Origin: Meandrina meandrites
Lineage: Eukaryota; Cnidaria; Anthozoa; Scleractinia; Meandrinidae
DNA length: 64,000 nt
Direction: 5' to 3'
Assembly (NCBI GenBank): GCA_963693305.1
Contig: OY855903.1
Location: 51,049,150-51,113,149, forward strand
Shown: positions 10,970-21,800 of the stretch, piece by piece
Numbering within the stretch: position 1 is the stretch's first letter
Layout: each line of letters opens with the position of its first letter
Translations under genes and position numbers: made by a program
The notes under the pieces: model-generated
The model's input: the letters and a program-made list of their open reading frames with translations, nothing else
Databases searched by the model: none
Told to the model about the DNA's origin: nothing

Positions 10970-11160
10970 TTAAGAAGACATAATATAACTGGCTGTTTGT
11001 TGGGGTGAACCGATGAGGACACTCACTTGTAAACACAAAATCTGCGAGAAAAAAGTAGTACATTGGAGCCCCGATTTTATTCCCTTACGTGTTTTCAATG
11101 ATCTTGAAACTTGCAGTCCATATAAACTGATATCTAACCTTTCGTTTGACAAATTTTTAG

Positions 11161-11203
11161 CGGAGCTCCCGCGGGCGCCGAAGGCGCCCGCGGGCGGAGC
11201 TCC
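11161..11203. other. GC-rich hairpin
   Basis: An almost perfect inverted repeat: GGAGCTCC and GCGGGCGCC on the left face GGCGCCCGC and GGAGCTCC on the right across a GAA-type loop. It stands out against the AT-rich surroundings. It sits between the tRNA unit and the Helitron gene and may mark a transposon end; no partner was found nearby. Confidence 0.7.
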
Positions 11204-11264
11204 ATACCCATAGAATTTGGTAAACCATCAAGGCAAGAAAATTTGGTGGTCGCCCGCGTCCGTC

Positions 11265-11302
11265 CGTACGTACGTACGTACGTACGTACGTACGTACGTA
11301 CG
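11265..11302. repeat. TACG microsatellite
   Basis: About nine TACG units. Being self-complementary, the array is open in several frames on both strands, which produces spurious reading frames. Confidence 0.95.
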
Positions 11303-11488
11303 CACGGATTAGGCCTGGGAACAAGTTGCTTGCCGTTGGCAACCCGCGTTTCGTGGCGGGAAATAGCATTACCCAAAGGCTGTTGTCGCAAAAAAAAAGT
11401 TTCAAAACGACAACATAGTCGACGTCTATTCAGCTAGTCTGAAGTTTAAAACGTGAGGGAAAAAATTATTCTTAACTCTAATCTTGTT

Positions 11489-12227
11489 ATGTCAATGTCG
11501 ACAAACGAGAGTGGAGTAAATTCAACTTCAAGGAGACAGGGTTCAAGCGAACTGCGACAGGAAAGAGAGCGAGAACGAGCGAGAGAAAACAGGCGAAGGA
11601 GTAGTAAAGAGCAGCGTCAAAGAGAGCAGGAAAGGGCCCGTCAAAACAGGCAGAAAGGCAGCGAAGAGCAACTCGAAAAAGAGCGAGAGAGGGCCCGGCT
11701 TAACCGACAGAAAAGCAGCGAAGAGCAACTCGAAAAAGAGCAAGAGAGGGCCCGTCTAAACCGACAGAAAAGCAGCGAAGAGCAACTCGAAAAAGAGCGG
11801 GAGAGGGCCCGGCTTAACCGACAGAAAGGCAGCGAAGAGCAGCTCGAAAAAGAGCGGGAGAGGGCCCGGCTTAACCGACAGAAAGGCAGCGAAGAGCAAC
11901 TCGAAAAAGAGCAAGAGAGGGCCCGTCTAAACCGACAGAAAAGCAGCGAAGAGCAACTCGAAAAAGAGCGAGAGAGGGCCCGTCTAAAGCGACAGAAAAG
12001 CAGCGAAGAGCAACTCGAAAAAGAGCAAGAGAGGGCCCGGCAAAAGAGGCAGAGAATAAGCGAAGACCAACGAGAAAAAAAGCGAGAAAGGGCCAGGCAA
12101 AACTGGCACAGAAGAGGCGAGGAGCAAAGAGAAAAAAAGCGAGAGAGGGACCGACAAAGAAGACAAAGAATCAGGAAAGAACAACGGGAACGAGAAAGGC
12201 AAAGAAAAAGACAAAACGAGAATGGAG
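11489..12227 (+). CDS. Helitron Rep-helicase, exon 1: Glu/Arg-rich repeat region
   Basis: Exon 1 runs from the ATG at 11489 (a second in-frame ATG is at 11495; the upstream open frame has no ATG) to a GGAG|GTGAGA donor, ending in phase 1. It encodes 246 residues dominated by a 19-residue repeat of the form RQKSSEEQLEKERERARLN. About ten to twelve copies are present, the middle seven nearly identical. The composition predicts a long charged single helix or coiled coil. Arg/Glu-rich N-termini are familiar in cnidarian Helitron proteins (from memory), but their role is unknown. Linkage to the downstream exons is inferred from matching splice phase and a continuous frame. Confidence 0.7.
11640..12215 (+). 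repeat. 57-bp coding minisatellite inside Helitron exon 1
   Basis: The 57-bp unit alternates between AAAGGCAGC and AAAAGCAGC at its start and between GAGCGAGAG, GAGCGGGAG and GAGCAAGAG in the middle. The central copies differ only at those positions, indicating recent unequal exchange. The outer copies are diverged. There are no unique spacers, so it is not a CRISPR array. Confidence 0.9.
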
Positions 12228-13906
12228 GTGAGACCTAACCCTTAGTTAAAAAATTAAGAGGTTGTGTTTATTGTAGTTTAATCAGATTTATTTTAGCGCT
12301 TCCAAATCTGGATAATCTGGTACGACATAAAAACGTACCTTTTTACCGCCGAAATACGTAGTTTATTGTGATGTTTTCACTCTGGATATAACTGACAATT
12401 CTGTCTCGTTCGTTTAATCTTAATTTTATTGGTATCAACATTATTGTTACCCGTATAAAAGTTATATGCTTGATATTGTAGGGGTAAAGTTCACAAAATA
12501 CTATCGGGTGATACGTTTTTAAAGGTAGTTTGATTTTGTGACAGTGTGTTTCGAGTATGTTAGTAATTAAACCGTAAGTCTTTCAGTTTATTGTAAACGG
12601 CCGATGAAAACCGGTGGGCTAGCAGCATTCAGGTTCTGTATCAGAAGTAAGGAAACCAACATTACGTTTTTACGAGTATTTTCCTGTTTTATGTTCTCTT
12701 CGAGCAGGGCATCCGATAGGGTGCGGAAAAAATTACAAATTATGCGGAATTTTTCGGAAATATTATGCGGAAAACACGTTGGATTATGCGGAAATTCTGA
12801 AAAAAAAAAATTTTGGTATTTGGGCCTTTTGGTATTTAACTTGCATTTATTTGGTATGTTATGTAATTATCTAGGTAATTAGGCTTATGTGGTTTTTTTC
12901 CGCTAAAAGTAATCAGAAGTAAAACAAAGCTGGTTTCATCTTTGCATTTCGTTGATTAGTTGATTTTGTTCTTATCAATAGATGATTTAAAGTGATTGCC
13001 AAGGACAGATTTCCTTACGTTAACTTATAGAACACTGCACATGGAACACAATAACAAGCCATTAATATCCGCATAAAAAAAAACTCTGGGATAATGGCTC
13101 ACTCCATCCATGGCTGTTACCGTTCGTATTTTCAGTCTTTATTTTGTTAAGTGTACAGCCACTTCTCTTTGACGAAAAATTTATCCATATTAATGATAAT
13201 TAACCACAGATGATTACGAGCAAAAGAAGACAAATCAGTTTCTTATTAATTATTACTGCTATTCGCTGCATGAAATGATAATCGCTGGTAATTCTTTTCC
13301 GCCTTTCAGTGTCAAAACAAAACTGGTGTCCAGGCCTATAACGAAAATACACGTGGAACGCCTGGAGGTAAAAAACTGTGTATGATCAAAGTGGCGTTTT
13401 TTCGTCGATATTTTGAAGAAAAACTGTTTCAAAATAATCAATTTCTTGGAATTTTCTGTTTGTGAAAATGGTAAGCAGCTGCTGTATCATAAATATGCAT
13501 CAAATTTTTCTGTGTTATGCGGAAAATGCTCGGAAGATGCGGAAGTCGATTGTTACATGTACTCGGAAAGATCGAGGATTAATCGAAGTGATTTGCAGCT
13601 CGCAGAGTACTAAGTGACTGATAAATCATGAGTTATTCCAAAAAGCTAGTCACCAAAGAGAACGTCTCTTAAGTTTTGTTTTTGTGAAGCTAACTTGGTA
13701 AAAATAATTTTCACCGATGTTTTCAATCTTATACTTCGATTATCCTCGACGCTCAACGAACAACAGGTATTGATTTTCATTTATGGAGTATCATTTACGT
13801 GTATCATTTACGTAATCAAATATTTATGGGGCGCTTTCAAGGACGAATTTATATACAAATTAGACAGATTTAAAGACATTTGTGATGTGATTATTTTGTT
13901 TCACAG
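12228..13906. other. Helitron intron 1
   Basis: Bounded by GTGAGA at 12228 and TTTCACAG ending at 13906. It is noncoding. A stretch near 12706-12800 rich in ATGCGGAA, starting AGGGCATCCGATAGGGTGCG, resembles in reverse the sequence near 52075-52120 and may be the end of a dispersed repeat. Confidence 0.6.
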
Positions 13907-14035
13907 TGCTGGGAGAGCAGCTGCTGGAATGCCATGATGAAAATGAAAGTGATGGCAGTTTGCAAGAAGCACCTGACATGTTATTATCTCCAACTGAAAG
14001 TGATTCATTGCACTTTATTGAAGATTATGATGCAG
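13907..14035 (+). CDS. Helitron Rep-helicase, exon 2 (acidic linker)
   Basis: A 129-nt exon lies between a TTTCACAG acceptor and a GCAG|GTAGAA donor. It enters and leaves in phase 1, so its 43 codons keep the frame. The residues are acidic (HDENESDGSLQEAPDM, DSDSLHFIEDYDA-like). No domain is recognised; it is likely a disordered linker between the repeat region and the Rep domain. Confidence 0.6.
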
Positions 14036-15053
14036 GTAGAATCACTTTTCATGATTTTAATCAATCAGATTGCATAAGCATTAGTGTCAGGCTATCTCTT
14101 TCATAAGATCTACAATCATGTCACTGAGTCCCAGATGATTTGAGTTGCTTGTTTCAAGTTCATTTTTGAGGTTTGGGAAGTGTTAGATATACACTGTATT
14201 TCAACCCCTTGCCTTTGGTTGTAATGCTTTGCTGGTTCTATTTAGAATGAAAAAGTAAATGTAATATTTATCATAAAATTATTCAATCTTGTTTTGGAAC
14301 TTGCACAAAATGCACACAAGAAAGGTTACATGTAATGCCTACTGAATGCTGGGTTTTTTCGTGAGTTAATTCATCTGATTTTAGACCTGTTAATTGATAT
14401 GCAAACTATCGCAATAGTACATTCATTTTGACAACAGTGTTGATGCGAGTCTTTAAACATCGTGCCACCTGCAGTGAGAAGAACAGCTTTGGGATGTGAC
14501 AAATGTTTCTCCTTTACAAGTCAAACATGTAATTATCAAATGTTGCTACAGTACATTGTATTATGCACTTACCAGTGGAACCCCAGGCATTAATTTGCAC
14601 AACATTTTCAAATCCCCCCCTACTTACGCCACTCCGTGGGAGTAAAGAGGTGTGTTCTGCCAAGACAAAAAGTCCATTAATTTAAGAGGTTCAGCTTACC
14701 TTGTAAGTCATGGAATTGGAGAGGAGAGAATATTCTTGGTACAGTGGTAAAGAAGAACTAAAATTCATTGATTTGTTTTGCAGAAATATAATCAGAAACA
14801 AAGTTAAGTTTTGAAAACTAACACATTGCAATGAAAAGACAATAATGAAAGCTCTGTTTTTCTGTTCCTGTGTTGCTTGCAACACAGAAATTTACAGTTT
14901 ATAAGTGCATTCAGATTCTTATCAAGGCCAGGAAAATGTGTAACAAATAAAATGAAATTCTTAGTTATTCTTACTGTGTTACATGTGCTATTATTAATTT
15001 TTAGAGCTGTTGTGGTAGTTTTTAAGAGATTATTATGTCAATTCCTCTTTTAG
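14036..15053. other. Helitron intron 2
   Basis: GTAGAA donor at 14036 and TCTTTTAG acceptor ending at 15053. No gene or clear repeat is seen inside. Confidence 0.55.
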
Positions 15054-15149
15054 TGTTGCCTGCCAGTGCCAGTGAAGAACAAAGTCAAGTTGTTGATCTT
15101 AATGGTGTAGAATGCTCTCTGCAAAGTGGGCAACAACAAAGTGATTCAG
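15054..15149 (+). CDS. Helitron Rep-helicase, exon 3
   Basis: A 96-nt exon (32 codons) lies between a CCTCTTTTAG acceptor and a TCAG|GTATCA donor, again phase 1 to phase 1. It encodes Ser/Gln/Glu-rich sequence with no recognised motif. The call rests on splice signals, phase conservation and position. Confidence 0.55.
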
Positions 15150-17194
15150 GTATCAATTTTTATATGATTGTTTTCATAGGTTTTATTCAGTTCGGACTTC
15201 CTGTCACTATTTTCTGCTGCTTTTTGATCTGTTTGGCTGCTGTTGATCTTCCCACATATATGTGAAATATTTTGCCTTCATCTTTCTAATTAATCCACTC
15301 TTGTTAACTTTCAAAACAACTATTGGTAAAAAAATTGAAATCTGAATTTTCACTTAAAGTATGTTTTCATAGAATGTCTTGCTCCAGACAATATCTGTGA
15401 GTCTGTACTCACACTTTGGAACATTTTACAGTTTGAACACCGCCTCTTACACACTAAATTTGAAAATTCTATTGTGTGGTTTCAGAAAATTAACATTCCG
15501 GAGCTCACAAAACTGGCAGAGCTGTTTATAGTCTGTTACAAATCTGCAAACACATCTGTAGCAAATCTACAGATTGTCTTTGCATCATCTACAGATTATC
15601 CGTAGATCATCCAACGAATGTCTGCAGAATATCTGCAAAATATCTGTAAAATGTCTGCAGACCTGCAGATATGCAATTCGTCTGTTGAATAGCAGACAAA
15701 ACGTACATGAAGTACACCAATCAAACAATTAGTTTTGGAGTACATTATACATTACCAGGGCTCGACAAAAATTTGAATTCCAACTTGCCCTTTGGGCAAG
15801 CAAGTCTCAAAACTTGCTTTGCTGAGCCAATTTCCCACTTGCCCGCATCAAAAAAAAAAAAATAAATAAAGTAAGAAATAAGCTCATTAAAATTCTTAAT
15901 CCTTGGATGACTAGATCTCACAGTGTTTTTTGATTGCTTTACTTCGTTTGAACGTTTGCCTTATTAACATAACAATTGAAGTGACTGAAGTGGTTTTCTT
16001 TTTCGTGTATTTTTCTCCCAAGCCGGCGTGTCGCAAGACTGCACGGTGGAATGCTTATTTTCGGCATTGGAGGACACTTAACTGGTTTCTCATCAGTGGT
16101 GGTTATTTTATGAGGATTTTATTTTTGATTTTTGTACAAATGAAAAGAACTTGGTTTCGTTAACTTTAGGAGGTTCACTGAAACTTTATTTTGCTGATCA
16201 AAAGCTTCGGCCTAGTTGTTTACACTGCGTTCATGCAAAATCTCACACTGTTAAATGTAGAAAGAAATTTGATAAGGTCAGATTTTAGTCACGTGCTAGG
16301 CAACCAAGGTGGTCGACTTCCCAGACTTAAAAGCATAAAATAAAACCCAAGCTCAAGCTCAAGCTTATACATTCACAGTGCAGACCTTCGAACTGGAACA
16401 TTAACGATTTTTTAAAACATTTTGGAAGATTTTTTACAGCTTTTTTCGGAAAAGGCTTATGCTTTGACAGCTCCAACTTCAGGTTTCGGTTTCAGCAGAT
16501 GCAAGAAACAAAGTACAACTGTAACTGAAAGTAAACATCGAACTGTAACTGAAAGTAAATGTTGAACTGCAACACTTTTGTTTAGATCCAATTTTAGAGC
16601 CTTTCCGTTCATTCAAATTGAAGTTTTGTATTCGTATTCCCCGACAGAACGGATGGGAAGAAAATTCTGAGTTTGTTCAGCACCGACCAACTCGCAATAT
16701 TTTACGTTTGAACAAACACGGTAGAATTTTAGCCGTCACAGATCACGCTTCAACGTACTTTAGTAAGAAACTTATTTAAAGATGTGTAGTACATTAGAAA
16801 AAGTCATTTTAAGTGCTTAACGATTGACATTTTTCACAGCTTGAGCATTGTGAAACAATATTTTTACACTGTCTGTAGTTCTGATTATTTGTCATTTAGT
16901 TGATGGAGGGTTTTGCCTGGGAACTTGCCCGACGTTGGGCAAGTGACCGTGAAAAGTTACTTGCCCGGCCTTGAAAACTACTTGTCCTGGACGACCATAC
17001 GGGACTTTTGTCGAGCCCTGATTACACAACAGATTTCTTGTTTGAAATGCCATTTTTACATGTACATGACTATACTAAAATCTTTCATATTGTTATGACT
17101 ATGCCTCCTGATGCATTCCCTGCTGGCTAGCCCTAGGTTAGAAAAACTTGTTAGGTAATACCAGGTAATACCTTTCTCACTTGTTTATCTGTAG
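15150..17194. other. Helitron intron 3
   Basis: GTATCA donor at 15150 and TTATCTGTAG acceptor ending at 17194. It hosts the hAT-like element at 15756-17020. A run of short CTGCAGA/ATCTGTAGA variants occupies about 15530-15690 and forms a degenerate tandem array. Confidence 0.6.
15756..17020. mobile_element. Non-autonomous hAT-like TIR element in intron 3
   Basis: It starts CAGGGCTCGACAAAA and ends TTTTGTCGAGCCCTG. Subterminal CTTGCCC / GGGCAAG motifs are repeated on both sides. An ATTAC target duplication of 5 bp flanks it (15751-15755 and 17021-17025). CAGGGNTCGA-type ends are typical of hAT elements, and 5-bp duplications occur in the hAT5 group. No transposase frame lies inside, so it is non-autonomous. 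It fits entirely within intron 3 of the Helitron gene. Confidence 0.8.
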
Positions 17195-17305
17195 ACTGTT
17201 TTTATGAACAAGGCAGACTTGGTCAAGATGTTGCAGATGCTGCTCAAGAGAATGATACGGAAAATGCTAACCCTGTCTCTATTGCAATAACAGCAATGAA
17301 TACAG
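17195..17305 (+). CDS. Helitron Rep-helicase, exon 4
   Basis: A 111-nt exon (37 codons) runs from an ATCTGTAG acceptor to an ACAG|GTACTG donor, in phase 1 at both ends. It encodes GRLGQDVADAAQENDTENAN and flanking residues, acidic and without a known motif. Support is the splice signals and preserved phase. Confidence 0.55.
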
Positions 17306-18094
17306 GTACTGCACATTGTCAACTGATCAAATCAATTCATAACCCTTTGTAATGTTTTTTGCTTTTTAGAATTGTAAAGGGCTAATAGAGATGTTATAAC
17401 CACTAAAGCGATTTTAAGCTTTTCATTGTATTATTATTACAATTATAACAAGAGTTTATAAATAAGTATTATAATTGCTAAAGCTCATTAAAAATAAAAT
17501 AATTTTCTGGTCAGGTGTTATACGAAAACATAAAAAAATGCAGCTTTACAAATAATTAGTTTGTGATCATGGTGTGAGTGGTCAAGGTTTGAGCCCTGGC
17601 TGGGGTCATTGCATTGTGTTCTACCTTGGACAAGACACTGTATTCTCACAATGCCTTTCTCTGCCCGAGTGTATAAATTGGTAACAGTAAATTCAATGTT
17701 GGGGGTAGCCCTGCAATAGACTAGCATCCCATCCATGGGGGTGTAGAAATACTCCTTCTGCTTCATGCTTTGAAACCAAGATAAGCTCTAGGCTCATAAC
17801 CTAGTTTACCTATAATTTAAATCAATTCTGTTTTTAAACTACAAAATTATGTATTTGGTTGCTGATCACCATGCAGCTACAACATGGTTTTAAAGACCTC
17901 TGACTTGCATTAATGCGAACAGTTTTTTTGTTAAGTTCATAAACGAGTCCGAAATTTACTACTTTAGTGATTTTTTTATCCTTGTTTTAAAATGTCTCAG
18001 TATTTTAATTTAAATAGCGTCCCCATTCAGTGTTTTTTGGAAAAAAAACTATTTCAGTATCTACACTGTTTTCTTCATTTATTCATTCATTCAG
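17306..18094. other. Helitron intron 4, containing a diverged SINE
   Basis: GTACTG donor at 17306 and ATTCATTCAG acceptor ending at 18094. A plus-oriented, diverged SINE occupies about 17556-17815. Confidence 0.6.
17556..17815 (+). mobile_element. Diverged tRNA-derived SINE
   Basis: It matches the copies at 5026-5322 and 49191-49485 on the opposite strand. Shared blocks are GGTTTGAGCCCTGGCTGGGG (B box), GTGTATAAATTGGTAAC, GGGGGTAGCCCTGCAATAGA and CTAGCATCCCATCCATGGGG. Divergence is much higher than between the other two, so this is an older insertion. Confidence 0.75.
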
Positions 18095-18442
18095 AGGATT
18101 TTGAAAGGGAAAATCCTGTATTAGAAGAAAGTCTGATATTGGAGGCAAGCAACTCATTGGAAACACAGCAGCCTGTTCCACAAGTAAACAGCAGCCACTT
18201 AGAAGATAGTCACCTGATTGCCAGAGCAAGGGCAGTAGGGGTTGTCTATGAGTTTGCACAGCCTGGTGTAATTGAAACTGTGGATGACAGAAGAAAAAGA
18301 CAGCGACGAAATCAAAGGAGAGTTACAGACGAGGAGAGAAGGCTACGTGAAGTTGTTGGAGATTTGCCACCACCTCCACCAACAGGGTCAAGTCAGTTGG
18401 AGGATAATGCATACTTTGCCATACGGAAATTTGAGGTAGAGC
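18095..18442 (+). CDS. Helitron Rep-helicase, exon 5 (5' part, interrupted by the Polinton)
   Basis: The exon opens after an ATTCATTCAG acceptor and completes the phase-1 codon. It encodes a segment with a basic cluster (KRQRRNQRRV), then LPPPPPTG and AIRKFEVE. The frame is cut at 18442 by the Polinton and resumes at 33914: the C at 18442 plus AG at 33914-33915 forms the Gln codon between EVE and MTYMF. As it stands the exon runs into the Polinton TIR and stops there, so this copy cannot make the replicase. Confidence 0.75.
18437..18442. repeat. Polinton target-site duplication, left copy
   Basis: TAGAGC here recurs at 33908-33913. The T can be assigned to either the element end or the duplication, so it is 5 bp (AGAGC) or 6 bp (TAGAGC). 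Six is usual for Polintons. Confidence 0.85.
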
Positions 18443-18605
18443 ACACACATATAATATACTGGTTCCGAGACAAAAAAGGTGAAGAACACCCGAGAATTGC
18501 TTAATATCCAAAAACTCCGCTCCCACAGGTCGCTCCGTTTTTGGATTAAGCAATTCGGGTGTTCTTCACCTTTTTTGTCTCGGAACCAGTATATTATATG
18601 TGTGT
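18443..18605. other. Terminal imperfect palindrome (hairpin) of left TIR
   Basis: The arm starting ACACACATATAATATACTGG is answered by CCAGTATATTATATGTGTGT. Both arms continue through GAGACAAAAAAGGTGAAGAA and ACCCGA...ATTGCTTAAT up to an asymmetric central segment with CTCCGCTCC and TCGCTCCG around CACAGG. Two 2-base asymmetries (GA and AT) would bulge. A single strand could fold into a stem of about 70 bp. The right end carries the same structure at 33746-33908. Confidence 0.92.
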
Positions 18606-18810
18606 GGCACATAAATAGTGAATAAAAAGACCAAGCCAGAAAAGCTCAATAAAACAAATCAAACGCCTCAAAGCAAACAAAAATAAAAACAGAGTGAACA
18701 GAAAGCCAACCACCCCCAACTACCCATTTATGTACATAGAATAATAAAAATGTCTTAGAATTATTTTCCATTTGAACATTTATCTGCAGTTGTATATACG
18801 GCGAGATGGC
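18443..18810 (+). repeat. Polinton left TIR, 368 bp
   Basis: Bases 18443-18810 are the exact reverse complement of 33541-33908 over all stretches compared by eye. The outermost 163 bp is itself a palindrome; the inner 205 bp is ordinary AT-rich sequence. It ends four bases past the PolB ATG start, so the start codon is part of the TIR. Confidence 0.95.
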
Positions 18811-21800
18811 GGCAGCATACAATTCATACATTTTGAACACTATTTTTGGACCTGAAGGCGAAATTATACGCGATAGATTTAAAATAAGTCAGACAAATTT
18901 TCAACAATGGCTACGTGTTTGGATAATGGATATATCCGTAACAAACCCAAACAACAAAGACATTTTTATGTTTAGAGACGAGAATAAAGAAAAATACATA
19001 GACTTGATACAGAGTGAAATAAAAAACTTGGGAAGTGTAAAGGTGAGCTTCGGTTTAAAAGTTAACTTTCAAACAGAAAGAAACGGAGAACTGCAAGAAA
19101 TGTCGCACTATTTCAAAGAGGACCAACCGCACGTATTTACAGCAAAAGACAGAGAACCGATAGAAGAAAAATACGAAGAATTCATGGACAGAATAAGAGG
19201 GGAAATTGAAAACTGGTCAGCGCAGGGATCGGGATGGGATATCGAAAGCATAGAGATGGCCTACATAAACGTGGCAAAATACGTACCGATACGCGGAGGA
19301 AGCTATTTACCACTTCCAGCCAAACTAGCAAACAAAAAAGCAATAGTAAACGTGAAAAACAAAGACAACGAATGTTTGAAGTGGGCATTGAGAGCGGCAT
19401 TATACCCACCCAAAGACGGTGTACACCCAGAAAGGCCAAGCAAATATAACCCCCAAAACGATCGGATAAACTACGATAATATTGACTTTCCAACACCGCT
19501 AAAACAAATCGACAATCTTGAAAAACAAAACCAAAACCTGGCGATAAACGTTTTTGGATGGGAAAAGGAAACAGTAATAGTGCACAGAATAAGTAGAAAA
19601 GAAAAAAGCGTAAAAAGAATAAATCTAATGCTAATCGAATCAGGGGGGAGGCAACACTACTGCTGGGTAAAAAGGGTAAGTGCGTTGCTATTTGACAAAG
19701 CAATAAACAACAAAACATTTTACTGCATGTTATGCTTATCACGTTTTACAAAAGCTCACGTTTTGGTGGAACATGAAAAACACTGCAACGGAGTGAATGG
19801 AAGACCAACAAGGATTGACATGCCGGAAGAGGGAAACAACAACCTAACCTTTAAAAACTACCATAAACAGATGAAAGCGCCCTACGTCATATACGCAGAT
19901 TTTGAGGCAGTAGTAAGAAAATTTAAAGGATGCGAGCGGGGCCCAGACTACATAAACAAAAACAAAACCAAATGTTACACAGACAAGACAGAACACCATG
20001 AAGCATGCGGTTACTCATTTGTTGTGGTAAGAAGTGATGGGCAAGTTACAGGACCCATCGTATACAGGGGAGAAAACGCGGTAAAGTCTTTTCTGGAAAG
20101 GCTTGTAATAGTAAAAGACAAAATAAGAGAAAACCTCTCAAAAGTAAAACCCTTAACATTGACACAAGAAGATTGGTATAATTTTAAAAATGCGGAAAGC
20201 TGCCACATCTGTGAAAAAAAGCTGGTAAAAGAAAACTTTTTAGATTCACAGCCGGTCTACACAACAGGTTACATAACAAAAAAGGAGAAATACCGGGGAC
20301 AGTACCATAAAAGGTGTTTTTACGAACAGCTAAATCAGCAAAGCGACCTTATGGAAATAATGTCTCATAACGCAACAAAGGAAGATGATTTTGAAATGAT
20401 AAAGCTGAAAAGGGTAGGAAAAGATGACAAGCAGAAAGCAGAAAAACAAACCAACTGCTATGCATGTAAAAAACCACTACTTCATAAATACTACAGAGAC
20501 GCGGTAAAAGACCATTGTCATCTGACTGGTAAATACAGGGGAGCAGCGCACAGCGAATGCAACTTAAAACTAAAAATAAATCCAAAAACGCACCAAGTAC
20601 CAGTTGTATTTCACAACCTTAGGGGGTACGATGCACACCATTTGATGCAGGCAATGGCAAACCTGAACAAAGAGGTAAAATGCGTGGCCAACAACATGGA
20701 AAAATACATTACATTTTCAGTAGACGGACTGAGATTTATAGACAGTTTGAACTTTATGCAAGGAAGCTTAGACTCGCTGGTAGAAGTAACGCCAAAGGAG
20801 GCACTTAAAATCACAAAATCAATATCAAACTGCAGCGAACTTTTATACAAAAAAGGGATTTATCCATACGAATATGTGGATTCATTTGAAAAATTCGCAG
20901 AAACAAGTTTGCCACCAAAAGAAGAATTCTACAGCAGCCTAAATGATCAACACATAAGCGAAGAAGAATACACCCACGCGAAGGAAGTATGGAAAACCTT
21001 TGATTGCAAAACATTGGGGGATTACCACGATTTGTACGTAAAAACAGATGTGGCGCTACTAGCAGATGTGTTTGAAAATTTTCGTAAACTGTGTTTAAAA
21101 AAGTACGGACTTGATCCAGCACACTACTTTACATCACCAGGTCTGTCATGGGATGCACTTTTAAAAATGACAGGAGTAAATCTCGAGCTTTTGACAGACC
21201 ATGACATGCATCTTTTCGTAGAAAGAGGAATTCGAGGGGGTATCTCAATGGTGAGCAAAAGGTACGCAAAAGCGAACAACCCTTTGCTAAAGGATTATGA
21301 CAAAAGCAAACCGAACAGCTACATAATGTATCTGGACGCAAACAATCTGTACGGTTGGGCAATGAGCAAGCCCCTACCCAAAAGCGGATTTAAATGGAAA
21401 AGGGTGATGCCAACTGAGGAAGAAATTTTGAACAAAAAAGAAAACGACAAAAAAGGTTGGATACTAGAAGTTGATTTGGAGTACCCCGCGGAACTGCATA
21501 AAGAACATAACAGCTACCCACTGGCGCCGGAGAAAAAGGCTGTAGAAAGTGAAAAAATGTCAGACTACCAAAATAAACTGATAAAAGATCTAAAACTTAA
21601 ATTACCCAACAGCAAAAAACTTCTGCTTACGTTAGAGGACAAAAACGATTACGTAGTACACTATGAAAATCTAAAATTTTATCTAAATCAGGGGATGAAA
21701 CTGAAGCGTGTAAAAAGGGCGTTAGAGTTCGATCAAGAATGCTGGATGGAGCCATACATCAGAATGAACACTGAATTCAGAAAGCTGGCGAAAAATGATT

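Noticed and set aside
11134..11437. Several frames through the TACG microsatellite
   Set aside because: The self-complementary repeat is open in many frames (VRTYVRTY-type sequence); artefact.
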